Below are positions 10,170-20,048 of a DNA stretch of 64,000 nt, one piece after another. A program made the position numbers and the translations under genes. Position 1 is the stretch's first letter. Each line of letters opens with the position of its first letter. The stretch covers positions 246,276 to 310,275 of the forward strand of contig JAIEMV010000004.1 in assembly GCA_019751875.1 (NCBI GenBank), given 5' to 3'. Under the pieces are notes generated by a model. The model was not told where the DNA came from and searched no databases. It saw nothing but the letters and a program-made list of their open reading frames with translations. Origin of the DNA: Hyphomicrobium sp. (GTDB lineage Bacteria; Pseudomonadota; Alphaproteobacteria; Rhizobiales; Hyphomicrobiaceae).

Positions 10170-10192
10170 GTTTCACGACGCAACGAACGTCT

Positions 10193-10221
10193 GCGCCCGC
10201 CAGCAGCAAACTGGCGGGCGC
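10193..10221. terminator. Hairpin between convergent genes
   Basis: An 11-bp perfect stem (GCGCCCGCCAG paired with CTGGCGGGCGC) with a 7-base loop lies between the stop codons of the small secreted protein gene and aspS. A short TTTCG run follows on the plus strand. It probably terminates the plus-strand transcript and may work in both directions. Confidence 0.7.
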
Positions 10222-10236
10222 TTTCGTATTCGGACT

Positions 10237-12054
10237 CTACTTCTTGTCGGCAGCGACGACGCGGATGGACAGTTCGCGCAGCTGCTTGGGACTTGCTTCC
10301 GACGGGGCGTTCATGAGCAGGTCGGTCGCCTGCTGGTTCATTGGGAAGAGCGCGACTTCGCGCACGGTCTTGCAGCCAGTGAGCAGCATCACGACGCGTT
10401 CAATGCCCGCGGCCATACCGCCATGGGGCGGCGCGCCGTACTGGAAGGCGCGATAAAGGCCGCCGAAGCGGGCTTCCACGTCGGCGCGCGACAGGCCGGT
10501 GATCTCGAACGCCTTGACCATCGTCTCCGGCAGGTGGTTACGCACCGAGCCCGACGCGATCTCGTAGCCGTTGCAGACGATGTCATACTGATTGGCCTTG
10601 AGTGCGAGTAGCGCGTCCTTGCCTTCCTTCTCGGCGGCTTCGAGCGCGGCATGGCCGCCCTTCGGCATCGAGAACGGGTTGTGCGAGAAGTCGATCTTCT
10701 TGTCTTCGTCGTCCCACTCATAGAATGGGAAATCGATGATCCAGGCGAGGGCGAAGCGGTTCTCGTCGACGAGCTTCAGTTCCTGGCCGATGCGATCACG
10801 CGCGGCACCTGCAAACTTGTAGAAGTTCGCTGGGTTACCGGCGGTGAAGAAAACGGCGTCCCCGGTCTTGAGGCCGAGCTGAGCCTGAATGGCGGCCGCG
10901 CGCTCGGCGCCGATGTTCTTGGCGACGGGACCGGCGCCGGCGGCACCTTCCTCCTCACGCCAGAAGATGTAACCGAGGCCGGGCTGGCCCTCGCCCTGCG
11001 CCCAGGAGTTCATGCGGTCGCAAAAGGCTCGCGATCCGCCGGTCGGCGCGGGGATCGCCCAGACGCGGACCTTGGGGTCCTTCTCGATCATGCCGGCGAA
11101 CACCTTGAACCCGCTGCCACGGAAGTGCTCGGTGACGTCCTGCATTTCGATCGGGTTGCGCAGGTCGGGCTTGTCGGAACCGTACTTGGCGATCGCTTCG
11201 TCGTAGGGGATGCGCGGCCAGCCGTTGGTCACCGGCTTACCGTCTGCATGCTCTTCGAAGATGCGAGTGAGGATTGGCTCCATGGTCTGGAAGATGTCTT
11301 CCTGCTCGACGAAGCTCATTTCCACGTCGAGCTGGTAGAATTCTCCCGGCAGACGGTCGGCGCGCGGGTCCTCGTCGCGGAAGCACGGCGCGATCTGGAA
11401 GTAGCGGTCGAAGCCGGAGACCATCAGCAGCTGCTTGTACTGCTGGGGGGCCTGGGGCAGCGCATAGAACTTGCCTGGATGGATGCGCGAGGGCACGAGG
11501 AAGTCGCGCGCACCTTCGGGCGAGGACGCTGTCAGGATCGGCGTCGGGAACTCGTTGAAGCCCGCGTCGTGCATATGGCGGCGCATCGATCTCGTAATCT
11601 CGAGGCGCTTCATGATGATGCCGTGCAGCGTCTCGCGGCGCAGGTCCAGGAAGCGGTACTGGAGGCGCAAGTCTTCCGGATAGTCCGGCTCGCCGAACAC
11701 CGGAACGGGCAGTTCTTTTGCTTCCGAGAGCACCTCGATTTCGGTCGCATAGACCTCGATCTCGCCGGTCGCCAGATCCGAGTTGTCGGTACCTTGGGGA
11801 CGCTTGCGGACCTTTCCATCAACCCGCACGACCCATTCCGAACGCAGCTTTTCGGCGGTCTTGAAGGCGGGAGAATCCGGATCGGCCACGACCTGTGTCA
11901 GGCCGTAGTGGTCGCGCAGGTCGATGAACAACACGCCGCCATGGTCGCGGACGCGGTGCACCCAGCCCGAAAGGCGCGCGATACTGCCGATATTGGAGCT
12001 GCGCAGGCCGCCGCAGGTGGTGGAGCGATAACGGTGCAGGCTGGCCGCGGTCAT
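10237..12054 (-). CDS. aspS: Aspartate--tRNA ligase
   Basis: Class II aminoacyl-tRNA synthetase charging tRNA-Asp, and in many alphaproteobacteria tRNA-Asn as well when AsnRS is missing. The 605-residue length fits the bacterial-type enzyme with the extra GAD domain. Visible parts are an N-terminal OB-fold anticodon-binding domain ([24 protein letters not shown]), motif 2 ([14 protein letters not shown]) and motif 3 ([14 protein letters not shown]) near the C terminus. The rnd, aspS, ppx, ppk neighbourhood is typical of Hyphomicrobiales. Whether it is the discriminating form cannot be read from this window. Confidence 0.97.
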   Translation of the reverse strand: MTAASLHRYRSTTCGGLRSSNIGSIARLSGWVHRVRDHGGVLFIDLRDHYGLTQVVADPDSPAFKTAEKLRSEWVVRVDGKVRKRPQGTDNSDLATGEIEVYATEIEVLSEAKELPVPVFGEPDYPEDLRLQYRFLDLRRETLHGIIMKRLEITRSMRRHMHDAGFNEFPTPILTASSPEGARDFLVPSRIHPGKFYALPQAPQQYKQLLMVSGFDRYFQIAPCFRDEDPRADRLPGEFYQLDVEMSFVEQEDIFQTMEPILTRIFEEHADGKPVTNGWPRIPYDEAIAKYGSDKPDLRNPIEMQDVTEHFRGSGFKVFAGMIEKDPKVRVWAIPAPTGGSRAFCDRMNSWAQGEGQPGLGYIFWREEEGAAGAGPVAKNIGAERAAAIQAQLGLKTGDAVFFTAGNPANFYKFAGAARDRIGQELKLVDENRFALAWIIDFPFYEWDDEDKKIDFSHNPFSMPKGGHAALEAAEKEGKDALLALKANQYDIVCNGYEIASGSVRNHLPETMVKAFEITGLSRADVEARFGGLYRAFQYGAPPHGGMAAGIERVVMLLTGCKTVREVALFPMNQQATDLLMNAPSEASPKQLRELSIRVVAADKK

Positions 12055-12300
12055 GGCCTAAAGTCCCTTGTCGAGTTGGGGGAAAATCGGGCCGGAGAAG
12101 CGCACGGGGTATGGTGAATGTCAAGCCGCAGGCAGCCGGCGGATTACCCCTAGGGTCCCGCAGGCTGAGATAATCCGAAACGCGCCATTTATCCGGCCCG
12201 GTAACGGATCGTTAAGCAAGATGGCGCAACTTTCGGTTAAGGAACCGGGCGCCCTCCTCGGCGCGGTAGCCCCATCTTCTCCGCCCTAGAGATTTCAGCC

Positions 12301-12546
12301 ATGTCCACGTCCGCCATCGATTTCGTTGCCCTGGAAGCCCTGCTTGCCGGTCACGCGGCGCAGTCTGCAAACGGTGGTTCGGCAGATGTCCCGGCCGAGC
12401 ACCCGCTCGCCCGGGAATTGCGTTCGGTTCTGGCCAACCCTCAGTCGTATCGCATTGCCGACCTCGCGCGACTTGTGAACACCATCGGGCGCGAGATGAC
12501 CATGTTAAAGGCTGGCACCGAGACCGACTTCGACACACTCAGCTAA
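12301..12546 (+). CDS. Conserved-looking small protein of unknown function
   Basis: An 81-residue soluble, acidic protein with no signal peptide or membrane segment. The sequence is Ala-rich at the N terminus and ends with a helical stretch (SYRIADLARLVNTIGREMTMLKAG). I do not recognise the family. Codon use is like that of its neighbours, and it has a sensible isolated start after a 250-base gap, so it is probably real. It lies between the divergent aspS and the downstream rnd. A CtrA-like motif lies about 90 bases upstream. Confidence 0.6.
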   Translation: MSTSAIDFVALEALLAGHAAQSANGGSADVPAEHPLARELRSVLANPQSYRIADLARLVNTIGREMTMLKAGTETDFDTLS

Positions 12547-12653
12547 GGTGCCTCGACAGCCTGTGAAGCAAGCGGGCCACCCGCTCACACCAGACTGCAC
12601 GCCGCAGCACGCGAGGCTTCCCCCGGCACCATTCTGTTGTATACAAGCCGGAA

Positions 12654-13814
12654 ATGCATCTCGTTACATCCACATCCGATCTCGCCAAGGTTTGTGAAAG
12701 CCTCGTCTCAGCCGAGTTCATTGCGGTCGACACGGAGTTCATGCGCGAGCAGACCTTCTGGCCCGAGCTGTGCCTCGTCCAGATCGCGTCCGATTCCGTC
12801 GAAGCCATCATTGATCCGCTGGCCACCGGAATCGATCTCAAGCCATTTTACGAGTTGATGGCGCATACCGGCGTCACCAAGGTGTTCCATGCCGCGCGTC
12901 AAGATATCGAGATCATGTACTCGGAGGCCGGGCTCATCCCTGCGCCGATCTTCGACACGCAGGTTGCCGCTTCCGTCTGCGGCTACGGCGACAGCGTCAG
13001 CTACGTGAACCTCGTCAAGGACATCACGGGGCACGATATCGATAAATCGTCACGATTCACCGATTGGAGCCGGCGGCCGCTGACCGACAAGCAGCTCGTC
13101 TATGCCCTCGGCGACGTGACGCATCTGCGCGATGTGTACCGGCACCTGCGCTCGAAGCTGGATGCCACGGGTCGCACATCGTGGCTCAGCGAAGAGATGG
13201 CCGATCTGACGCATCCTGAGACCTACGAGACACGGCCCGAGGATGCATGGAAGCGCCTCAAAATGAGGACCAAGAACCGCAAGTCATTTGGCGTTCTGAT
13301 CGAGCTGGCGGCGTGGCGCGAGAAGGCGGCGCAGGCGCAAAATGTTCCGCGCAGCCGCATCCTTCGCGACGAAGCCCTGTACGATATCGCCAACCAGATG
13401 CCGACGACGCCCGAACAGCTGGGCGGGTTGCGGACACTGAGCGATGGCTTTTCCCGCTCGCAGCGCGCGAGGGAAATCATCGAAGCGGTAAAAGCGGGAA
13501 TCAATCGCGATCCGAAGACGCTGCCGCAGATGAACCATTCACGCGCGGTTTCTGCGGAAGCCGGAGCGACGATCGAGCTGCTGAAGGTTCTGCTCAAGGC
13601 GGCTGCTGCCAAGCACGGCGTGGCGCCGCGGCTTCTCGCAGATGCGGAAGAGCTGGAGCGGATTGCAGCCGAAGACGAGCCTGACGTGCTGGCCCTGAAG
13701 GGCTGGCGGCGGCAGCTGTTCGGCGAGGACGCGGTGCGGCTGAAGCGCGGCGAGTTGGCGCTCACCCTTGCCGGCGGTGAAGTCAGGGTGTTGCCGGGGA
13801 ACGGTAGCGGCTGA
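12654..13814 (+). CDS. rnd: Ribonuclease D
   Basis: 3'-5' exoribonuclease of the DEDD superfamily that trims tRNA precursors and other structured RNA ends. In the 386-residue product the DEDD nuclease domain occupies about residues 1-175: motif I is VDTEFMREQTFWPELCLVQ, motif II lies in VFHAARQDIEIM and motif III in QLVYALGDVTHL, which has the tyrosine of the DEDDy subclass. An HRDC helical domain follows (about 215-290). The start at 12654 has only a weak ribosome binding site. The gene ends in a duplicated 20-base segment shared with the convergent gene. Confidence 0.95.
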   Translation: MHLVTSTSDLAKVCESLVSAEFIAVDTEFMREQTFWPELCLVQIASDSVEAIIDPLATGIDLKPFYELMAHTGVTKVFHAARQDIEIMYSEAGLIPAPIFDTQVAASVCGYGDSVSYVNLVKDITGHDIDKSSRFTDWSRRPLTDKQLVYALGDVTHLRDVYRHLRSKLDATGRTSWLSEEMADLTHPETYETRPEDAWKRLKMRTKNRKSFGVLIELAAWREKAAQAQNVPRSRILRDEALYDIANQMPTTPEQLGGLRTLSDGFSRSQRAREIIEAVKAGINRDPKTLPQMNHSRAVSAEAGATIELLKVLLKAAAAKHGVAPRLLADAEELERIAAEDEPDVLALKGWRRQLFGEDAVRLKRGELALTLAGGEVRVLPGNGSG

Positions 13815-13841
13815 GTTCTAAACGGTGGCGGCTGAGTTCTA
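13801..13841. repeat. Tandem duplication of a 20-base gene junction
   Basis: Two copies (13801-13820 and 13822-13841) of a 20-base segment that differ at one position (ACGGTAGCGG versus ACGGTGGCGG, each followed by CTGAGTTCTA), separated by one base. The first copy contains the rnd stop codon (TGA) and the second contains the stop codon (TAG) of the convergent DnaJ-like gene. It looks like a replication-slippage duplication at the junction. Confidence 0.9.
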
Positions 13842-14741
13842 CTTGCGGCCGGGGTCGTAGGCATGGCGATCGCGCCAGCCGCGCAGGAATTCCGCCAGTT
13901 CGGAATCGACCGGGTCAGGCAGCACAATTCTGACGCTGACCATCTGGTCGCCCGTCGTGCCTGCGGTAGCGTTCACAATCCCTTTGTTTTTCAGGCGAAA
14001 CACTTTGCCCGAACTCGTGCCGGGCGGGATCGTCAAGTGGACACGGCCGGTGAGCGTCGGGATCTCGATCTTCGCGCCAAGCGCGGCTTCGTCGATGGTC
14101 AGCGGAACATCGATCGTGACGTCGTCGCCGGAGCGCTTGAAAGCCGGATGTGGCCGCACACGAACTTCGACAAGCGCATCGCCTGCCGGGCCACCGTTGA
14201 AGCCCGGCTGGCCCTTGCCTTTCAAGCGCAGCACCTGACCTTCGACCACGCCCGATGGCACATTGAGGTCGAGGGTGTGGCCGCCGGGCATGGTCACGCG
14301 CTTGCGGACGCCAAGGGCTGCTTCATCGAAGTCGAGGTCGATCGTGTAGCGTGCATCCTGGCCGCGACGAGCGCGGGTCTGGGCGCCTGCGCCGCGAAAT
14401 CCCGCGAAGATATCTCCGAAGGGATCTTCTGAATCAAAGCCGCCAAAGCCGGTGCTCCAGCGGGCGCCGCCGCCGGCTCCCGGACCTGCACCCGGGCGTG
14501 GGCCGGTGGGGCGACGCTGATCGCCGGCCGCGTCGATCTCGCCACGGTCGTAGGCTTTCCGCTTGACGGGGTCGCCGATGATGTCGAAGGCGACGGTGAC
14601 CTTCTTGAAGCGCTCTTCGGCGGCTTTGTCGGGGTTGACGTCGGGGTGCAGTTCCTTCACGAGCAGGCGATAGCGGCGGCGAATTTCATCGTCGGTTGCC
14701 GTGCGCGGCACGCCCAGGACCAGATAGGGATCGTCGGCCAC
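13839..14741 (-). CDS. DnaJ-type co-chaperone without zinc finger (CbpA-like)
   Basis: A 300-residue type II J-domain protein. The N-terminal J domain (DPYLVLGVPRTATDDEIRRRY) carries the HPD tripeptide that stimulates DnaK ATPase (KELHPDVNPDKAAEERF). A Gly/Phe-rich linker follows, then the two beta-barrel client-binding domains of the DnaJ C-terminal family. The CxxCxGxG zinc-finger repeats of true DnaJ are absent. I chose the GTG start at 14741 because an AAGGGAGG ribosome binding site lies just before it. An open frame continues upstream to 14834 but overlaps ppx. It follows ppx by 13 bases and is probably cotranscribed with it. Confidence 0.93.
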   Translation of the reverse strand: MADDPYLVLGVPRTATDDEIRRRYRLLVKELHPDVNPDKAAEERFKKVTVAFDIIGDPVKRKAYDRGEIDAAGDQRRPTGPRPGAGPGAGGGARWSTGFGGFDSEDPFGDIFAGFRGAGAQTRARRGQDARYTIDLDFDEAALGVRKRVTMPGGHTLDLNVPSGVVEGQVLRLKGKGQPGFNGGPAGDALVEVRVRPHPAFKRSGDDVTIDVPLTIDEAALGAKIEIPTLTGRVHLTIPPGTSSGKVFRLKNKGIVNATAGTTGDQMVSVRIVLPDPVDSELAEFLRGWRDRHAYDPGRK

Positions 14742-14754
14742 GTTCCCCTCCCTT

Positions 14755-16311
14755 TCACCGCGCGATACGAATTTCGCCGGTGCGGCCGAGCACCGTGGCG
14801 AGACTTTCGAAACGGCGGCGCAGGCGTTCGCCATCGAGGTCGGCGTGCTGCGGAGGCAGCGTCAGGATCAGCGTGTCACCGCGATAGTCGAGTTGTGTCT
14901 CATCGATAATGCCGGGCATGCCGACCGAAATCATGTGAGCTGCGCGTAGTGCGCCTCCGATAATGCGGGCGCGCTTCAACGCGCGCCGGTCGATCCGAGC
15001 CAACAATTGCTGCGGCAGGCCATCAGTGTCGCCCGTCTGGGCTCCAGCGTGGCGAAAGTAAACGGTGAGACCGAGAAAGATGCGGCCGGGGTGGCTGATG
15101 CCGGACATGCCTGCATGGGCGATCTTGTCCAGGCTCTGCTCACCACGGTAGTCGGGATGAACGCGCCAGCCGACATCGGACAACAGGCAGGCTGCGTGGC
15201 GAAGACGGCGCTCTTCGGGCGTTTCGTCCGGGCCGTCGCTTGCGAAGAGCTGGTCGGTCCAGTCGCACAATTCCAGAGCGTGAGCGAGCGAGCGTGAGCG
15301 CTGAAGCGCAAACTCTTCGCAGAAGCTGAGCAGTGGATCCTTCGACCGTTCGTGGGGCGACAACAGACCGTAGAGAAGGCCTTCGCGGACTCCGTGAACG
15401 GAGAGCACCACAGCGGAAGGCTGCAGCTGGAGGAGCAGTCGCTCCAGCACCAAGGCTCCGTAAGGCAGCGCTTCACGCCGGGCGCGAGCAACTTCCTCGA
15501 TGCCGGGCAGGGCCGCGATTTTTTTTGTGCGGCGGATACTTTCGCAGAACTGGATCGCATCACGCGTCGGGATCGTGTAGCCCTGCATGATGCGCAGAGG
15601 GTATTGCGTCTGCTCCATGTGCAGCTTGGCCAGCGCGCGCCACGTTCCGCCCACGGCATAGAAGGGCCGACCGCGGCCTTTGCTCAGCCACGGAACGGTT
15701 TGGAGATGTGCGTCGGCGATTTTCAACGCATCATCGATCTTGCCGCCTGTCTGATCGATGAGACGCAGTCCGCCCAGAGGCAGTGTGACCGCTTCGTTGA
15801 GCGTAGTGGTGCCCACATCGATCAGTTCCAGGCTGCCGCCGCCGAGGTCTCCGGCGAAACCATCCGGCTCCTCGAAGCCCATGCGGATGCCTTGCGCGGC
15901 CAGTTCCGCTTCCCGGTGGCCCGAGAGAATTTCGATCTTCGTGCCACAAGCCTTCTCAGCGCGCGCGATGAAGCTTGGCCCGTCGCCAGCATCCCGCACG
16001 GCAGCCGTCGCGAAGGCCTTGAGCGTCTTGACCTTTAGCACGCGCGCGACCGCCTTGAACCGCATCAGCGCCACAATGGTCCGCTCGACGGCTTCCGCGC
16101 CGAGGTGGCCTGTAGTGGCCACCGTGCGACCGAGACCACAGAGCACCTTTTCGTTGAATAGCGGTGTCGGCGAGCGCACGGCGCCTTCGTAAACGACGAG
16201 GCGTACCGAGTTCGAGCCGATGTCGATGACACCGATCGGCTCGAGGTCTCGCGGCCGGCTTGCGCCGCCCAGCATCTGCATCAGGCTCGTCACGTCGGTT
16301 TCCTGCTTCAA
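14755..16311 (-). CDS. ppx: Exopolyphosphatase / Ppx-GppA family phosphatase
   Basis: Hydrolyses terminal phosphates from long-chain polyphosphate (Ppx), with possible pppGpp phosphohydrolase activity as in the wider family. The 518-residue protein has the ASKHA-fold phosphate loop ([18 protein letters not shown]) near the N terminus and the second glycine-rich motif [14 protein letters not shown]. An HD-like helical C-terminal region follows ([20 protein letters not shown]). The ATG overlaps the ppk stop by four bases, so synthesis and breakdown enzymes for polyphosphate are translationally coupled. Confidence 0.95.
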   Translation of the reverse strand: MKQETDVTSLMQMLGGASRPRDLEPIGVIDIGSNSVRLVVYEGAVRSPTPLFNEKVLCGLGRTVATTGHLGAEAVERTIVALMRFKAVARVLKVKTLKAFATAAVRDAGDGPSFIARAEKACGTKIEILSGHREAELAAQGIRMGFEEPDGFAGDLGGGSLELIDVGTTTLNEAVTLPLGGLRLIDQTGGKIDDALKIADAHLQTVPWLSKGRGRPFYAVGGTWRALAKLHMEQTQYPLRIMQGYTIPTRDAIQFCESIRRTKKIAALPGIEEVARARREALPYGALVLERLLLQLQPSAVVLSVHGVREGLLYGLLSPHERSKDPLLSFCEEFALQRSRSLAHALELCDWTDQLFASDGPDETPEERRLRHAACLLSDVGWRVHPDYRGEQSLDKIAHAGMSGISHPGRIFLGLTVYFRHAGAQTGDTDGLPQQLLARIDRRALKRARIIGGALRAAHMISVGMPGIIDETQLDYRGDTLILTLPPQHADLDGERLRRRFESLATVLGRTGEIRIAR

Positions 16312-18503
16312 TCCGGACCTCGAACGCGAAACTTCGGCGGCGAACTCGTCTTCAAGGCCTGACCCCGGCCGGATAAACTTGGGTTGGTCATAAAGTACTT
16401 GTGGGCGTTGAACGACGCTTCCTTGGGACCGGGATGGACCCGCTCAGATGATCCATCGGCCAAAATGCGCCAGCTCTGCTGGTTGTCCATCAGGTTCGCC
16501 ACCATGATCTGATTAAGCACCTGTTCGTGCACTGTCGGGTTCAGAATGGGCAGCATGGCCTCGACCCGACGGTCGAGGTTGCGCGGCATCATATCGGCAG
16601 ACGAGATGTAGACCGCCGCCTTGGCTGAAGGCAACGGCTCGCCACGGCCAAAGCAGTAGATCCGGGCGTGCTCGAGAAAACGTCCGATGATGCTCTTGAC
16701 GCGAATGTTCTCCGACAATCCTTTAATTCCCGGTTTCAGGCAGCAGACACCGCGGCAGATGATGTCGATAGAAACGCCGGCTCCGCTTGCCTCGTAGAGC
16801 GCATCGATGATCTGCGCATCGACGAGCGAATTCATTTTCATCCAGATGGCTGCTGGTCGGCGCGCCTTGGCGTGTTCGATTTCTTCGCGGATATGCGCCA
16901 GGATCTTCTGGCGGATGCCGTTCGGACTTGCCGACATGACATCGAGTTCGCCCGGGCTGCCGTATCCGGTGACAAAGTTCAGAATACGGGTGACGTCGCG
17001 GGCGATCGCGGGATCACGGGTGAAGAGCGAAAGGTCGGTGTAGATCTTTGCCGTCTGCGGATGGTAGTTGCCGGTCCCGATGTGGCAGTAGGTGGTGAGT
17101 TCGGAGCCTTCACGGCGCACCACAACGCCGAGCTTGGCGTGTGTCTTCAGCTCGATAAAGCCATACACCACGTGCACGCCGGCGTTTTCAAGATCGCGCG
17201 CCCAGCGGATGTTGGCGGCTTCATCGAAGCGCGCCTTCAACTCGACCACCGCGGTGACGGATTTGCCGGCTTCGACGGCTTCCTTGAGCGCCTGGACGAT
17301 GGGACTGTCGCGCGAGGTCCGGTAGAGCGTCCACTTGATCGCCATGACGTTGGGGTCGTTGACGGCCTGGCGGAGGAACTGCACCACCACATCGAAGCTC
17401 TCGTAGGGATGGTGGACGACAATATCCTTCTTGCTGATCGCGGCAAAGCAATCGCCGTTGTACTCGCGGATACGCTCCGGAAAGCGAATGTTGAACGGCT
17501 TGAACAGCAGGTCCGGGCGGTCGGCGACGATCAGCTGGCAGGTATCGGAGAGGCCCAGCACACCCTCCTTCACGAACACCGCTTCCGGGCCCACTTCCAG
17601 TTCGTCAGCGACGAGTTGGCGGAGTTGCTCCGGCATCCGGGCTTCGAGTTCAAGACGGATAACCATGCCGCGACGGCGGCGTTTCAACAGCGTTTCGTAG
17701 GAGCGCACCAGATCTTCGGCTTCTTCCTGCAGTTCAATATCGCTGTCGCGCAACACCCGGAACGCGCCCTTCGCCTTGACCTCGAAACCCATGAACAGCT
17801 TTTCGAGGAACATGCCGATCAGCTGCTCCATCTGAATGAAGCGGATCTGCTTGTCAGAGGCGGCTTCCGCCCGCATGCGGATGAAGCGTTCGAGTTGGCC
17901 GGGGATGGGTATCAAACCGCTCATGACCATGTTGTCCGTCCGGCGCTGCAGCTGGACGGCTATGGTCAGGCCTTTGTTGAGGATGAAGGGGAACGGGTGT
18001 GCCGGATCGACGGCGATGGGCGTCAGGATCGGGAAGATGTGGGTGAGAAACAGGTTTTCAAGCCAGACCCGCTCGCGATCCGTTAGTTCTTCAGGTTCGA
18101 CGAGCTTGACGCCGTTAGCCTCAAGTTCGGTGCGAATGGTGCGCCACGTCGCCTGCTTATCGGCGACGAGACCGGCAGCAAATGAATTGATCGCCGCCAT
18201 TTGTTCGGCGGGCGTCAGGCCGTCCTGAGTTGTGGTCGTCACGCCGGCGGCAATCTGGCCGTAAATGCCGGCTGCGCGGACCATGTAGAACTCGTCGAGG
18301 TTCGAGGCCGAGATCGACAGGAAGCGCAACCGCTCGAGGACCGGGTGATGCTCGTTCTGAGCCTCTTCTAGAACGCGGCGATTGAATTGGAGCCAGGATA
18401 GTTCGCGGTTGTAGAAGCGCGACGGCCCCGTCGGCGGAGCGGGTTCAGCCCATGCCGTTTCAACTACGGATGCGGACTTCGCTTTTCCTTTTATCGTCGA
18501 CAT
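16308..18503 (-). CDS. ppk: Polyphosphate kinase 1
   Basis: Membrane-associated enzyme that reversibly builds inorganic polyphosphate from ATP. The 731-residue length is usual for Ppk1. The N-terminal domain begins with [20 protein letters not shown]. The phospholipase D-like catalytic domains hold the phosphorylated histidine H455 in the KTHAK motif and the second conserved histidine H474 in [11 protein letters not shown]. It is the first gene of a ppk-ppx-dnaJ-like unit. Polyphosphate and a J-protein together suggest a stress-linked operon, though that is inference. Confidence 0.97.
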   Translation of the reverse strand: MSTIKGKAKSASVVETAWAEPAPPTGPSRFYNRELSWLQFNRRVLEEAQNEHHPVLERLRFLSISASNLDEFYMVRAAGIYGQIAAGVTTTTQDGLTPAEQMAAINSFAAGLVADKQATWRTIRTELEANGVKLVEPEELTDRERVWLENLFLTHIFPILTPIAVDPAHPFPFILNKGLTIAVQLQRRTDNMVMSGLIPIPGQLERFIRMRAEAASDKQIRFIQMEQLIGMFLEKLFMGFEVKAKGAFRVLRDSDIELQEEAEDLVRSYETLLKRRRRGMVIRLELEARMPEQLRQLVADELEVGPEAVFVKEGVLGLSDTCQLIVADRPDLLFKPFNIRFPERIREYNGDCFAAISKKDIVVHHPYESFDVVVQFLRQAVNDPNVMAIKWTLYRTSRDSPIVQALKEAVEAGKSVTAVVELKARFDEAANIRWARDLENAGVHVVYGFIELKTHAKLGVVVRREGSELTTYCHIGTGNYHPQTAKIYTDLSLFTRDPAIARDVTRILNFVTGYGSPGELDVMSASPNGIRQKILAHIREEIEHAKARRPAAIWMKMNSLVDAQIIDALYEASGAGVSIDIICRGVCCLKPGIKGLSENIRVKSIIGRFLEHARIYCFGRGEPLPSAKAAVYISSADMMPRNLDRRVEAMLPILNPTVHEQVLNQIMVANLMDNQQSWRILADGSSERVHPGPKEASFNAHKYFMTNPSLSGRGQALKTSSPPKFRVRGPD

Positions 18504-18570
18504 GCCCGGACACCTTTCCTGCTGTGGCGGGGTCGACTAAGGCCCGCAGTATGCGACACTTGCATGACAG

Positions 18571-19293
18571 TCAGTCCTTGCCAACGGCAGCAGAGGGCGC
18601 ATGCAGGCGCTCCAGGGCTTCCGCCGCAATGGTGCGGGTTACGCTGCGCTGGCGCGAAAGAGCAAGCTGATCGCACGATTCGACAAGCTGAAGAGCCGCC
18701 TCGAACGAGCGCTCCATGTGCAGCGCGAGATGATTGATGACATGCGGCTCCGGCGTCAGTTGGCGATCGGTGAAGAGTTTTACAAGCACTGCTTTCAAGA
18801 CGTCGTCGCCAGGTGGGTCGATCCGCACCATTGGCAAGGCCCGCAACCGCGATCGCAGATCGGGAAGGGCAACCGACAAATCGCCCGGCGCCGTGCGCGA
18901 CGTTGCAAGCAGTGCGTACTCCTTTTCCTTCGTCAGATTGAGGAGATGAAAGAAAACGCGCTCGTCAGCGATACCACGGTCGAGGTCTTCTATGGCCATG
19001 GCGCCGGTCCGTTCCATTTCTGCCACGGCCTCTTCGGTCAAGGCAGACGCCACAAGACTTCCGGCTCCAGATTTCAATCGCCAGACGTTGGTAAGGTGGC
19101 TTTTGCCCGAGCCGGTGGGACCGACGACGATCGCGGCCCGTGCCGTCCAGTTCGGCCACCCATCGACAAGCGCCACGGCCGCCTCGTTGCTTGCGCCGAC
19201 GAGAAAATCCTCCAACGCGAGCGCCGGCCGGTGAGACAGATTGAGCACGAGCTGCTCAGGGACGGCTTTGGGCTCGGGCGCGATCATTGCCAC
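18571..19293 (-). CDS. hdaA: DnaA-related replication inhibitor HdaA
   Basis: AAA+ protein related to DnaA that, with the DNA polymerase clamp, stimulates DnaA-ATP hydrolysis and prevents over-initiation. The 240-residue product has a clamp-binding motif near its N terminus (QLVLNL, residues 14-19), a Walker A motif (GPTGSGKSHL) and a short lid region, but lacks the DNA-binding domain IV of DnaA. This is the diagnostic layout of Hda. The position next to the CDP-alcohol transferase gene is the usual alphaproteobacterial arrangement. Confidence 0.93.
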   Translation of the reverse strand: MAMIAPEPKAVPEQLVLNLSHRPALALEDFLVGASNEAAVALVDGWPNWTARAAIVVGPTGSGKSHLTNVWRLKSGAGSLVASALTEEAVAEMERTGAMAIEDLDRGIADERVFFHLLNLTKEKEYALLATSRTAPGDLSVALPDLRSRLRALPMVRIDPPGDDVLKAVLVKLFTDRQLTPEPHVINHLALHMERSFEAALQLVESCDQLALSRQRSVTRTIAAEALERLHAPSAAVGKD

Positions 19294-19334
19294 CTTTCCA
19301 GATTTGCAGGCGGCGGCTGTCGGGCGACGTCCGG

Positions 19335-20048
19335 TCAGGTTCGTGAGCCGGGTAAGTCCGCGGTCGACATATGCCGAAGCCAGAGGTCGAGATAGGCCGC
19401 CAGGGACGCGAACGTCAACGCGCCCGTCAGTAGAATCAGCAAGAACTTGAGCCTATCGAGCCCCAAAGCAAAGGCTTGATCAGCCAGCACGACGGCGACG
19501 AGAACCACGAGGGCCGCCGTATTGGCCTTACTGACGCCCAGCGGTTTCATCTGAAACGGGCGGTCCAGGAGCCATGCGAGCACCACACCGGCCACGATCA
19601 GTAGATCGCGCGAGACTACGGCGATTACCAGCCACGACGGCAGTGCTCCGGACACGCCGAAAGCGATAAACATGCTGACGACCAGAAGTTTGTCGGCGAT
19701 CGGATCGAGGTAGGATCCGAGTTCGGTTTTCCAGTCGAAGCGATTGGCGAGATAGCCGTCCACGGCATCCGACAGCCCCGCGACAAGGAAGGCGAAGAAC
19801 GCCAGCTGAGACTGCCCAGTCACCACGAGCCAAAATATGACCGGGACAAGAATAACGCGGCCCGTCGTGATAATGTTTGGCAAACTCACGGTCAGATCTT
19901 TGGATATCTGTTGTTGGGCCCTTCGGGCCGCATTGTCGGGCTTTGAGGCCGGGGGTGCGTCACAGCTGCCATGCTTGAGCAAATCGGGCAAGCCTTCGGC
20001 GGCAAAAACCTTTCCACCGCGGGATTTTGGGCTGCTTCTACCGGTCAT
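19335..20048 (-). CDS. CDP-alcohol phosphatidyltransferase family membrane protein
   Basis: Phospholipid head-group transferase of the PgsA / cardiolipin synthase class. The family motif is seen as SDAVDGYLANRF followed by GSYLDPIADK, with both aspartate pairs; the usual Ala-Arg is Ala-Asn-Arg. Five to six hydrophobic helices follow. I chose the ATG at 20048 because it overlaps the stop of the DUF2066 gene in an ATGA arrangement. Another ATG is at 20069, and a GTG at 19889 would remove a 53-residue polar N-terminal tail. The exact substrate (glycerol phosphate or phosphatidylglycerol) cannot be decided. Confidence 0.85.
   Translation of the reverse strand: MTGRSSPKSRGGKVFAAEGLPDLLKHGSCDAPPASKPDNAARRAQQQISKDLTVSLPNIITTGRVILVPVIFWLVVTGQSQLAFFAFLVAGLSDAVDGYLANRFDWKTELGSYLDPIADKLLVVSMFIAFGVSGALPSWLVIAVVSRDLLIVAGVVLAWLLDRPFQMKPLGVSKANTAALVVLVAVVLADQAFALGLDRLKFLLILLTGALTFASLAAYLDLWLRHMSTADLPGSRT

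Noticed and set aside
16668..18086. Long plus-strand open frame opposite ppk
   Set aside because: Mirror-strand artefact of the ppk reading frame; no family features.
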